From NCBI GenBank assembly GCA_033085395.1, contig JANQBS010000221.1, positions 1-64,000 of the forward strand: DNA of 64,000 nt. The letters run 5' to 3'. A program made the position numbers and the translations under genes. This document shows, piece by piece, positions 11,312-23,005 of the stretch (positions within the stretch are counted from its first letter, which is position 1; the number at the start of each line of letters is the position of its first letter). This DNA is from Xanthoparmelia taractica. Lineage: Eukaryota > Ascomycota > Lecanoromycetes > Lecanorales > Parmeliaceae. The notes under the pieces are model-generated. The model had not been told where the DNA came from. It was given only the letters and a program-made list of their open reading frames with translations, and made no database searches.

Positions 11312-13585
11312 TCAAGGCCAAGCGCCCTGCTGTTGCTGCGGTTGCCCTGGCCTCGGGAAGATGGGAACAGTGTCTAGTTGCTCGAATCCGCCCATCGTGC
11401 CCTGGCCTGCCTGCCAACCTTGTCCCGTTTGCTGATTCGTAAACACGCTTTGCCGGAACGGATTAGTACCCGTCTGACTGGGTACTAATGGTGATGCTGC
11501 AGATGGAGGTGTGTTGCGCGCGAAAGGATTCGTTCCCGTCCGATGGGGCGTGACTGGATTAGTAGGGGACTGTAATTGTTGAGGTTGAGACGCAGATTGC
11601 GAGATGAAGGGGGCGTTCTGTTGCAGCTGAGTCGGCAGCGAAGTGAAAGGTGATCCTTGTGCAGGCGGCTGGGATGCGAATGGAGAATTTTGCATCTGGC
11701 CCGTGGGTTGATTGGACATATTGCGGGCAAAAGGGTTGGTGGATTGATGTTGTAATGGCGAGGCGACAGGTGGGGTCGCCTGATAGGAGGGATTCGAAGC
11801 TCCTGTGGGTTGAGGCATCACAGATTGTCGGAACGGGTTAGACGATCCCGTTTGTTGGGGGGCGAAGGCTTGCGGCGCTGTAAAGGATCGCTGCGGAGGG
11901 CCAAAAGAAGAATCACCTGTATTGAATTGTTGCTGAGGATGTGAAAACTGCATGTGGTTCTGTGGCGCGCTTGCGAAAAGGTCCTGCTGTTGCGCGATTG
12001 GCTGCTGGTTGTAACCGCCAAAGCTGGCTCCATTAAGATTTGGCTGCACAAGCTGTTGTGATTGAGGTCGCCCAAATGGATTTGCACTGCCAAAACTCCC
12101 ATTGTTCTGTGGTTGTGGCTGCTGCCCATTCTGTGGGAAGAAGTTCTGCTGTGGGACAGATATTCCCGGAACTGCCTGCTGTTGTTGGTACTGTGCTCCA
12201 TTTTGGAAATTGGGCATTTGCTGCTGAGGTGCAGAAGCCATAGGCTGCTGGTTTTGCTCGATTGAGTCGAAGAAGTCTATTAAGTCCGGAGCTGGACCTT
12301 TGGCTTCTACTTTTGCTGGAGCTGGCTGCGCTGCAGGCTTCGGCTCAGAAAATGCTTTGCTTGCTCCACCCTTGTTCAAAGAGAGCTTAGAAAACCCATC
12401 TACAGATTCTAAAGCCCTATCGGTCGTGCTCTTCTTTCCCTTTTTCGCATCCTGCTGAGCCAGATATTGCCGTCTGTTGATCTCAAAATCTGGATCTTTC
12501 AGGTATTCTTCGAGTGAAGAAGTCAGGCTGGTGGGAGCGTGCTTGAGCTTCGGAATCTCTAGTCGTGTTGCGTTTTCGTATTGTCTAGCTGTGCTCAGGA
12601 ATTCCACGACCAGGTTGGTCTGCTTAGTGAACGTCTTATAAATTGCTAGAGCCCTTTCTGCATCGTATTTTGACATTTCAAAGTAATGCTCTGAACAAGA
12701 TACGTTAACCAATAGCTCGGCAACTTTCATCAGGAGGGTTTGTACCAAGAACATTGATTGTCCCTTCGTTCATGACGCCATAGAGTATCAACAGATCCAT
12801 AGTCAGCAGGCGAAAGGCGCATACGGTGATCTCATTTTCCGCCTCCGTACTAAGGAGCTATCAAGGCTATCAGCATGCCTCTTTCAGTATACCGCGACTC
12901 ACATAAGTAGCACTCACATCACATTGCAGCAACTTCGAAATCTGACTCTGCACGGTCTCTGTCTCCCTCAGTAGACCTTTATCTATCGTCTGTCTTTTTA
13001 ATCGAGTAGGACCTTCCCTGACCCAATCAATCCTGGTATCCTTATATGCTTTTGCTCGAGCCAGTAAATAGGTGTAATAGTGCCTGATATTGGTTCCTTG
13101 AACCTGCACTAATCGCCCGCACCAATCAGCATAGTCTCGACTGGTAGAGTCCTTGTGAGGGAAAAGCCCCCATCCCTTTACGAATATGTAGACCCACATT
13201 CTGTCGGCCCTCGCGCAGACACCATTTTATACTCCTTGGACGTACCATCTGAGAAATTGCTTATGGCAAGCTTTGAGGGCGACTCCGCTACGTATTTCAG
13301 CGTCACGTTGGGTTCCCCTTCTCGTATCATAAGATGCACGATGATGAGTGATTTGAAGACGATTGTCCATGTTGAGTCTCGGAGGCGATTTTGTAAGGCT
13401 CGAAAGATCTCCGCGACTCCGGCTTCCCCAGCGTGAGTTGCGACGAGGATGTGTTCGACGTACTTGGCTTTGGGTGGGGCGAGCTATCTCTAAAGGTCAA
13501 CAGTGAGATCGCATCGGAGCTTGGTGGGCCTTCTCGCCTTGATCTTCGTCCCGCCTTTGACCGATTTTTCGAAGGATCCAGACAT
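11312..13585 (-). CDS. AP180/CALM-type clathrin adaptor (ANTH domain)
   Basis: Five exons on the minus strand: 13585-13538, 13483-13246, 13108-12918, 12857-12746 and 12690-11312, giving 655 residues with all phases consistent. Residues 1-270 form an ANTH domain (FEKSVKGGTKIK, YVEHIL, NIRHYYTYLLARAKAY, HYFEMSK, EIPKLKHAP), which binds PtdIns(4,5)P2 and clathrin during endocytosis. The C-terminal half is rich in Gln, Pro and Asn. It carries five NPF motifs, which bind EH-domain proteins, and a DLIDFFD stretch resembling a clathrin-binding site. Intron 1 (13484-13537) appears to be GC-AG: AAG is followed by GCGAGA and the intron ends GATAG. The other introns begin GTACGT, GTGAGT and GTACAA. The family is conserved in fungi (yeast YAP1801/YAP1802), and this copy looks intact. 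Confidence 0.93.
13484..13537 (-). other. GC-AG intron 1 of the AP180 gene
   Basis: The 54-nt interval reads GCGAGAAGG at its 5' end and AGAGATAG at its 3' end. Removing it joins TKIK to LAPPKAKYVEHIL, as expected for ANTH proteins, in phase 0. Both alternatives that use a GT donor lose conserved residues or break the frame. GC-AG introns are a small minority of fungal introns. Confidence 0.8.
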
Positions 13586-14024
13586 GGCAGATGGGGACGT
13601 CGCGGCGTGGAGTGCGGGCCTTGCGATTTACAGGGAGATTGCTGGTCTTGCAGGCGGAATTGGAAGACTTTTGAGCATTCCACCGAAGCTATTGCGCGAG
13701 CCCCGTAAATGGGGTCATGCCGTTTTCGCAGTGAAGATGTTCGCTGGACCCGAGTGTACACCCAGTTAGAAGCGCACGTGTTGGCGGTAGGGCGCTTTTT
13801 CAGGCATAGAGCTTTGTCGCCGAAGTTCGCATGAGCCCTCTATCTATGCACCCATGACAGTGTGGCAACAATGTATTCTTAGGGTTGTGGTAAGAAGGAC
13901 GATTTTTGTGGTGTACAACGATTTCCGGGCTCAGCCTGCTGGCAATCATGACGAGGCTTGGCGACGGAAGGCGACAGAAAATCTGCCCCTCGCTACTACG
14001 GCGGACGAGGGCTGACACTCCGAC
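13586..14024. other. Upstream region of the AP180 gene
   Basis: GC-normal sequence with no supported gene; small ORFs here are antisense or open by chance. Its left end probably holds the AP180 promoter. Base composition drops abruptly to AT-rich at about 14025. Confidence 0.6.
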
Positions 14025-14251
14025 ATAATTATTTTTCCAACTTTTTTTTTTTGTATAGCCTCATGTTAGTAGTCATTATATTTGATTCTCGTACGAACCA
14101 CATGTACGAACTACATATAGAATATCTAAAATCAACGTTGCTATCACGTAGAAATTATAATACTATATACTTAGTCTAAAATAGTTAAAATCGCATTAGT
14201 GCTCACAGATATAAAATGCCTTATAGTTCGATAGATTAATCTTATACTACT

Positions 14252-14459
14252 TGTTAGGACTGCAACCAGATCAAGTCAATGATGATGTGTAACGAATAAA
14301 TTAAGTCTAAGGAGGAACTATCTAGCTGGGAAGGAATATCTATGAGGGACGCCAAGGCCTGTAGGGGCTAGTCCCAATTGAGAAGGTAAGCCGTAGTCCC
14401 AATTGGGAAGGTAAGCCGACTTAGTGTTACAGGCCTATATGGTCGTCACACTCGTAATA
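14252..14459 (-). repeat. Left LTR (3' LTR of the minus-strand element)
   Basis: A 208-bp LTR that matches the right LTR over its whole length. It ends CGTAATA, where the right copy has CGTAACA, consistent with a TG...CA terminus changed by RIP. A polypurine tract (minus strand) abuts it. Confidence 0.85.
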
Positions 14460-14751
14460 TTACTCCCCCCCTCAAATAGCGATATTTTAGCGCTATAGAA
14501 GAATAGTATTCGTATAAAGAAACGATTCCGAACGTCTAGAAGAAACGTATGCTGATGTAGGAATAAGGTGTGAGGTATTTCGATTTGCTCGAAGTTGACC
14601 GGGCTTCTTCGCTAAGTCTATCGTAGTGCTAACGAATAAATTTAAATAATAAGTAAAAAATAATCGAAGTCTAATTCTCTATTGGGTCTAGCGTGATTTG
14701 TTAGGGTATCGTCTATAGAATTTATTTATTACTTTCTTAAAGTCTTCGAAC

Positions 14752-15829
14752 TACGAGTCGGAAAGATCTAATATATTTGATAGGATATTTCATATTATAT
14801 CATATTATATTATATTATGAAAGGATATTATAAGGGGATTATATTAGATTACTTATAAAGATATAAGATGAGAAATTACTGGTATCATGAAATAATTTGG
14901 GAAATTTCTAATATATATAGGGATATTTTATAATATAAATTATTTTTCATATTAGGTGACGAATAAGATAAGAAAATTTTAGATTAATATATAAGTTAGA
15001 GCGAAATTAGCTTAAGCAATTATTAAACTCCGATACTTAATAAGTGATATTAAGATAAACTCTCTTTTGATTTAATCTCGCTAAATAAATATAGCTATTC
15101 TAATAAATAATAATTAGAATAATAACTATAATATATTATTTTCTTAAATTGCAATCTGCGTAAGATCGTTAAGTTAATCTCTTCTTTAATTATTTATAAA
15201 ATAATTTTAAATTATTAAAATTATTAAGAATATATAATTATAAAGAATAATCGTAAATTTTTTTTATAATACGAAGAAAGAAGAGAGAAATTTGCTATCG
15301 TAGAATAGATAATAGATTGCTATTATAATTAGCGTGCTAGTAATTCTTCTAATAATTAAATAAATCAAATATATTAATAGTAGTAGAAATAGCTCGCTAA
15401 GCCCTAGATAATTGCGAAGATCTTTCGTAATATAATATTAAATACGATAGCGAGCTTAGCTTAATAACGTGATAATAAAGTAAAGTAATAATAATAGCGA
15501 TAATAAAGTAAGGTAATAACTAGAATAATAATTAAAATACTTAATAACGTGATAATGAAGTGAAGTAATAACTAAAATAATAATTAAAATACGTTCGCAT
15601 GATTCTATATAGAGTAACTTCTTCTATATATAATATATTTCCTATACCCCTATATATAATATGAGATATTCCTATATATATTAGAAATTTCTTAGATCAT
15701 TTCATGATACTAGCACGTCTCCCAGATCATCTCATAAAAATCAAATAATACGATCTTAATATTATACCATATCATGGTATGGTATCGACACCCCATATCC
15801 CAGACCATCCCAGACCTTTTCGACCCGTA
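14752..15829 (-). mobile_element. 1.08-kb TIR element, copy A
   Basis: 1078 bp flanked by a perfect 8-bp duplication CTTCGAAC (14744-14751 and 15830-15837). The ends are inverted repeats of the type TACGAGTCGGAAAG and CTTTTCGACCCGTA. It is a reverse-complement copy of elements B and C, heavily C-to-T/G-to-A mutated. It has no coding capacity. The 8-bp duplication and TIRs suggest a non-autonomous hAT-superfamily element. Confidence 0.88.
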
Positions 15830-16099
15830 CTTCGAACTTATCTTAATTCGTATAGTATTAGTTATTATCTCTATTTAAATCGATCTATTTAACTTTATAT
15901 TAAAATTGTCTATAATAATATCTAAAGTCTAATATATCGTTTACGTCTTATAACTTCTTCTCGTTAATTATTATTATTCTAGAAGAATCGTGCTTCTATT
16001 TTAATAGAGAGTTTATAGTTATAGATTTAAGCATCTTAAGGCTAAAAACTAAATAAATTCTTATATTGTAAGAAAGTTTTAAACGATATAAGATATCGA

Positions 16100-17330
16100 C
16101 TCGCTTTAAAACTCTATATAAATCGAGTTATTTATCTTCGAGGTTCTTGTAGAAACGTTCGATTCTAATGTTCTTGAACAATAGCTAGGCCCAGTCGCCC
16201 ACATCGTAAGTAATCTCTTTACGATGTTTATTCGTCTGTGTCTTTATAGCTCTACATGTCTTGTTTAATTATAATCGTTTAAACTCTAGAATCTCGTTTA
16301 TCTTAGTCGTGATATCTTCTATCTTTAAGACTTATAGATATTCGCGTATAATCTTATAGAAAGTATAATCTCGATTAAAGAATATACGAGGATAAAAACC
16401 TCGATTGAAGTAGAAGAGAGTGAGAGATATAGCGAATAAGATATTGTTATTATTACTAAATTCTATTATAAGAATTTATTTAACTTAATCGTCTTATAAA
16501 TAATTATAATAAATACGAAGATCTCGCTCTATATTTTAATTAATTCTCTTAATCTAATTATTTATTTTAGAATAATAAATAATAAATAAGTTAATCTTAA
16601 TGCGTAGTCGCTTATAAAGACTTTTTTAGAGCGTAGATATAAATTAAGTATTTCTATCTAATATAAGAGATTATAATAATTCGTATAGTCGAAAGAGATT
16701 CTATATAAGAATTCAAATAAGTTTCTCGAATAAATAATCGTTATCTCTCTAATAATACGATACGTAATAACGTTCCTTTATAAGACGATATATAAGGGTG
16801 CAAATAGCGTTAAAGTCGTCTAATAGAGATAGGTCTATAATAAAATCTATAGAAACGTCTTATTAACGACCTTAAGGGATTGAGAGTAATATTAGTAGTT
16901 TATTTATTTTATCCCTTAGGGCTTTACTACGTTAATAATAATAATAGTTACAAATATATTATTTAATCGTTTTGACGTAATTAGATTAATAGTAGTAACG
17001 TAGAAGTAAATTAATTGTTCTTCGTATCTCTAGATAATTATTAGAAGATTAATTATAAACTTCTCTTAATAGCTTCGTATGAAACTCGACTAAGATCTAT
17101 AGTAGTTCGTTTTTAAAGAGTGCTTTATCGACGATACGATATCGACTTAGTGTGTAATTATGAAGTTTGACCTAATTATGGCCCATCGCGTTACGGAATA
17201 CGTTATATATAGAATTCTCTTAATTGACCTTGTGAATTCGTTTAAATAGATCTTCTTCGACTTCTATAACTCGAATTTGAACGTGATTCGAGATGAGAAT
17301 CGTTTGATATTGATATTGACTTCTTTTATT
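16100..17330 (-). pseudogene. Gypsy integrase remnant
   Basis: Reading the minus strand in one frame from about 17090 down to 16750 gives a degenerate HHCC zinc-binding region followed by RSKALRDK. Then come an integrase core strand DVSIDFIIDLS and NAICTLIYRL, as in fungal Gypsy integrases. Near 16210-16130 the frame reads DVGDWA, then a stop, then a KNIR motif, typical of the C-terminal GPY/F region. Several stops replace expected Trp or Gln codons, as C-to-T or G-to-A changes would produce. It is not functional. Confidence 0.85.
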
Positions 17331-17333
17331 AGC

Positions 17334-17609
17334 TACGGGTCGGAAAGTTATAATATATTTGATGGTATGGAACCAGTTTTTCGAATACCATACCGAAAGA
17401 TATAGAATATCCCATACTCGCATTGGGTTTTTAATAAATATATTACGTAATATTTTTTTATATTCTAAAAACACGTAAAAAGCTTAAGCGAACGCTTATA
17501 TAATTATAAAATTCTATAAATAGATTAAAAAGATATAATTTTTTAAAAAAAGTTGAAAAAAAGTTAAAAACGACTATGTTCAATAGATACCACACCTTTC
17601 CGACCCGTA
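17334..17609 (+). mobile_element. 276-bp MITE 1
   Basis: It starts TACGGGTCGGAAAG and ends CTTTCCGACCCGTA. These are the same terminal repeats as the 1.08-kb element. It is an inverted near-copy of MITE 2, which lies 435 bp away. The flanks TCTTTTATTA and TCTTTATTA are only roughly alike, so the target duplication is uncertain. Confidence 0.85.
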
Positions 17610-17639
17610 GTCTTTATTAAAGAAAGACTAATTTCTTCC

Positions 17640-18810
17640 GCTCTAGACTTAGCGTTATATACTATTTCTCAATCGATATCTTTTATCGATATCGCGAATA
17701 ATTAAGTTTTAAAGTACTTTATCTACTTAACTAATATTGTAAAGAAAAGAATAGCGATGCTATAAATAGAGAATAAATAATCTTTAGATATAGATTAAGG
17801 GCGAGTAAGAATCTTTAATCGAGATTAAATTAATTTAAAAGTCTTAATTAAGGAAATCGATTTAATAGAGAGATAAGTGACGGAAATAAAAGAAGTTTAT
17901 AATAAGTAATCTCGAAAGAGAATAGAGTTATTACTTATATCTAGAAGTATATTCAAGTAATTTATCTATAATTTTCCTAGAATAACTACATATTATCTCA
18001 AATCCGCTATAAACATTAGGGCTATAAATTTCTTATGTCTCGAATACGGGTCGGAAAGGTGTGGTATCTGTTAAATATAGTCGTTTTTAACTTTTTTTCA
18101 ACTTTTTTTAAAAAATTATATCTTTTTAATCTATTTACAGAATTTTATAATTATATAAGCGTTCGCTTAAGCTTTTTACGTATTTTTAGAATATAAAATA
18201 ATATTACGTAATATATTTATTAAAAACCTAATGGGAGTATGGGATATCTTATACCTTTCGATATGGTATTCGAAAAACTAGTCCCATACCATCAAATATA
18301 CCACACCTTTCCGACCCGTAGTCTCGAAAGAATAAGATTTAAGTATATAACGTAAGTGATAAGTTTCTTGCTAAGTTACTCGTTATAGTCTCGAACTAAT
18401 CTAGACTTTACGAGAGAAACGAATTATATATCTAATAGCTAATAAATCTCGTGAATTAGACGTTTATTAATAAACGCGTATTTGATAGTCTCTATGTCAA
18501 TGAGAATTTAAACGTAATAAACCTTCTCTTGAGAAGTTAGACTTTCTCGAATTAGAAATAATTTCGATGCGAATAATTTACGTCGAGTCTCTTCTAGATT
18601 ATATAAGAATAGAAACTCATTTTAATTCGTGATTATAAATAAGATTACGAATTTTTCGAATCGGATTATTTAGACTCTAATTTCACGAAACTCTCTTTAT
18701 TCTAATCTTCTATCTTATTAACTCGATAAGAAAATTGACGTTTTAAATAAGCGAATAATAAATATTTCTTCTTATAACAAATATAGCAGATATCTTTCTT
18801 CTAATTCTTA
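17640..18810 (-). pseudogene. Gypsy gag zinc knuckle and protease remnant
   Basis: On the minus strand at about 18800-18750 the frame reads CYICYKKKYLLFAY. This is a CX2CX4HX4C zinc knuckle in which His and the last Cys have become Tyr. Around 18030-17930 a segment resembling the end of an aspartic protease domain (VVILGK and following residues) can be read with several stops. MITE 2 lies between them. I found no reverse-transcriptase or RNase H remnant between here and the integrase, so that part seems deleted or displaced. Confidence 0.6.
18045..18320 (-). mobile_element. 276-bp MITE 2
   Basis: Exactly the same length as MITE 1 and its reverse complement with few differences. A perfect 8-bp duplication GTCTCGAA flanks it (18037-18044 and 18321-18328). 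The TIRs begin TACGGGTCGGAAAGGTGTGG. This is non-coding, probably a hAT-type MITE related to the 1.08-kb element. Confidence 0.92.
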
Positions 18811-21800
18811 ATAATCTTTCGTTATTATTATTTTATAGCGGGGAGATAAAGCGTCGAGAAATTAGATTCGTTCGAGAAAAGAAGATATTTATAAAATTAG
18901 AGATAAACGTTACACGCTTAGAGATTCGTGTCTTATTTATAACCTCCTTAGCCTTCTTAACTATCTTCTTCTAATATACAAGTGTATGCCCATGAATTAA
19001 ATTCATGAACACGTGTGGGATTATTGATTGATTGGAAGGAGAAGACGGGGATTTCAGCTCCCTTATCGTCTGCCAAGACCCTAATTCCCAGCCTTCTTCC
19101 CCGGCCTTTTTATGGTCTATTAAGCACATATTTAATAATTCTTTTAGCAATCAGACTCTACTTGCTAGCTATGCGGTAATCGCCTACTCTTGCTACTATA
19201 AAATCGCTAACTAATTATCGCTTAATCGACTATATATCTCATTTGCTTTATAATTTATTTCTATATCTCTAATAAATCTTCGACCTTACGAACTCTAATC
19301 TTAAAAGAAGAATCTACTTAATAATCTTATTCTTAATATATCTCGCTAATGAGATTAATTACTTTCTTAATAGATCGCCTAAGACTATAATAGATAGTCT
19401 AATCTTATTAATAACTCGACTTAAGATTATATATAGTTGATTATAAGCGAAGATCTTAGAATAAAGATATAGATCGACGTGCTATAAGAACTAGCCCTAA
19501 GACTTATTAATAATTATACTAAAGATTAAACGAATTAAGTATTAAATTCGTCGAAAGAAAGCATATAACTCGTTCGAATCCGACGAAGCAAATAAGATAC
19601 GAAATATAAAGTGTTATCTATCGTTATGCTTATTTACTAGAATACGGCAATCGAGCGTCTTAGACTTAATATACTAAATCTATAGACGCGTTTTATTGTA
19701 TAGATCTATGAGCTACTTTAGATTCCTTAATAGTATTATTACGTAGCTCTCTTTTAACTCTAGATAATAAGGTAATAGCGAGGCGAATTCGAAAGCGTTT
19801 ATTATTTTAGTAGATAAGAGGAAGCTATTCTTCTTATTAATAACTTAATCTCGATTATTATATATCGTTTAAGGTCTAGAAAATCTATTAAGAACTTAGC
19901 GATTAAATCAAGCGATGTTCTTATTAAGAATACAAAGGATTACTCTAGAGATATAGAAGTTAGCTATTCGGCGAGCACGAAGATTACTATATATAGCGTT
20001 AATTAGATTACTACTCGTATTATTAAATAGTTAGTTAATAGGTTAATCGACTAAATAAGGCTCCCCGAAGCTTATTAAGGTATTATTACTTATATTTAAG
20101 AGGTTCTAAGCGAATTTCGCTATATTAATTTAATCTTAATCGATTAGATTAAGGTTTCGTAACCTTATATTTTTAGTAAGTCTAAGGACTCAAATATAAC
20201 TTCAAAGATATAAGATTCTTAATATAGCTCGAGCGATGCGATCTAACTTAATATTCTTAATAACTAAAAGAATTTAACGAAAGTCGTCGCAGAAGTAAGT
20301 AACTATTTCGTCGAATAAATAAGTGTTCTTTCGAACGTTTTAAAGTATACGATCGATGATCTTAATATCGTAGCGGTTCTACATAGAGATCTCGTCTTAA
20401 AAGATAAGCTTAATACTAGTTAATAGCTTAGCGAGATTAGATCTTATCGATATATCGTAGACGAATTAAATAGTAGCGTTTAGAGAAATCTTAAAGCGAG
20501 AGTAAGCGATACGATTACTCTAAAGAAGAATAGAGACGATGTTAAAAGAAGTTATAGCAATAGTTATATGTGAGTCGTTTCGTACTCTTCGAAGAACGAT
20601 ATTCTAAAGTATAATCTTTTTAATATTCTTATAGTTATCTAAAAAGAAGAGTTAATTATTAGAATAAGAGATCGCGTCTTAAATAGCGTTAGTAGTAGCC
20701 GTTTGGCCGTCGTTTAGACTCGCCTATATTCGCTCTTAGCTATACGTTAAATAAACGCGTTTCTCGCGTAGAAGTCGATTACGCTTATTAGTATAATATC
20801 GCTTATAGTTCTATTAGACCGCTAGTAAGCCAAAGTCGTTAATAAGGCTAATATTTCTTATTAAGCTAGTATTATTCTCTTTTAGCGAAATTTAAATTAA
20901 ATAAAGATAGAAGTTCTTAGCAATAGCTTGCTTAGCTAACGCGTTATCGGGTAGAGAGAGATCACGATACTAAGTCTAAAGAATATAAATGCAGTTATTA
21001 AATAGACTAGATATAGAAGAATAATATATTAGTTAAGTAACGTAGATAAAATATAAGAGAAGATATATTCAATTTATGAATAAAAAGAGAAAATTACGCT
21101 TAGCGCGAGAGCTTTTAGCGGGTAAAAAATAAAATACTATATTAAAATAATTTAAGATATTTTATTACTCGTATTAGCGTTATAATTTTTCTTTTTAGCG
21201 ACTTAAAGTACTTTTATTCACTTAAATCTAATTACGAACATATCTCGCTTTATATTTAGTTTATAAATTAAGCGAATTAACTAAATCGTAATTAAGTAGA
21301 ATCGTTATTAATAGACTTCGTAAGTATTCTTCGCTCTATTAAGTCTTAGCTTCGTCTAAGGCTTAATCTTATTCGACGTTATTATATAGTAGGTTTTTTA
21401 TTAAATAGATATTATAATAGATAGAAAGAATCTCGTTGTCTATCGTTCGTAGATCTTTAAAGAATATAAAACTTAATACGTTTAATAGTAGATAGCGTAG
21501 ATAGAAGAGTTTTCTTACGTTTAAATTAATATAGAAGATTCGAGCGATAATATCTCTCTTTCGCTAACGTGAATATTAACTCGAAATAGTCTTATTATTC
21601 TTTTAGATGTAGCGATTCGATAGATTAGTATAAAAGAGATCTATTATATCGCCTTATTATCGATGCTTCTAATTAAGCTAAAAGAAGATCGTTAAGATAA
21701 TCTAACGTTTAATTACTTTATTTATTATAGTAATAAGTAGATTATCGTCGTTAAATTAAACGCTATATTAATTAGAGAGATAAATAAATAGCCGTTTAAT

Positions 21801-22573
21801 AAAAGAATTATAATCGTATAATTTAAAGTTAAAGATTCTTTAGCAGATCTTCGCTAAGCTTACTTATCGTGCGTCGCGATACTCTTAAATCTTATTTACC
21901 TAATCTAGATCTTTAGTGTTTTAATCTTTATTATTCTCGCGCTCTATTTAAAGGCTAACTCGATCGCTACTCTTATAAACGTACTTAAAGATATATTTAT
22001 ACGCCTTAACGTTAATATATATCTTAATATTAATATAAGCGTTATATTTAGCTAATAAATAGAGATTATAAGATATCACTTAGTAATTCTACTTAAACTT
22101 ATTCTCTAAAATCTTAATTAATCTACGTCGGCGATATTTGAGATATTTGAAGTCTAGTTTAAAGATCGTACGATCGTAGAAGTTCTTTAAGAATCGCTTA
22201 TTGTATTCGTTCTTATCTGAGTTTTAATAGAGAGAAACGATATCTATTCTACTAATAGCGTACTAATTATAGTTCCCGTGAAGTATATACGTAATAACGA
22301 TCGCATATAAATTAAGATATAGGGCTTGATCTGAGATCTTAGCACTAATAGTAGTATCTATCTCGACTGCGCTAAAGAATCGATCCTTAGAATATAGGAT
22401 AATAAGAATATAGGCGTGCGGTAGGCCTCGTTTTTGAAACTCTATAATATAGATATACGCTGAAACTTGATCTAATATATCTTAATTAAGTTAAAAATAT
22501 AAGGCTGAAATCGAAATTTCAATCGATCGGGCTTCGCCCTTATAAGAAATAAGAATTTTTTTTGATGATATTA

Positions 22574-23005
22574 TAGAATTAATAGATAGGAATTATAGCG
22601 TATAGAGGGCTAAACCGTGTTAGAAGTATCTCTAGAGACTATAATCTACGCTAATTATCTAACTAACGTATCGCTAAAGAGATCTACGCTATTGAATAAA
22701 AAGAGAAGAATTAAAAGATATCTCAGACCTAATTGTAGGATTAATCGATAGAAATTACGATATATAGAGGGCTAAATCGTGCCAGAAATATTCTTAGAGA
22801 CTATAATCCACACTAATCGCCTAACTAAGATACTTTTATAAGATCTAATCTCTATTAAAGAAGAAAAGAGAAAAGAAATTACTATAGACCTAATTGTAGA
22901 ACTAACTAATAGAAATTATAACGTATAAGAAGCTAAATCGTGTCAAAAACACCTTTAGGGATTATAATTCATATTAATCGCCTAACTAATATACTTTTAA
23001 GAAGA
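22574..23005. repeat. Tandem repeat, about 161 bp x 2.7 copies
   Basis: Units start at about 22574, 22736 and 22897, each beginning TAGAATTA/TAGGATTA/TAGAACTA. They share GGGCTAAATCGTG-like and GACTATAAT-like blocks in the same order. The copies have diverged mainly by transitions. A fourth, partial relative may lie at about 26945-27010. Function is unknown; it could belong to an untranslated part of a retroelement. Confidence 0.8.
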
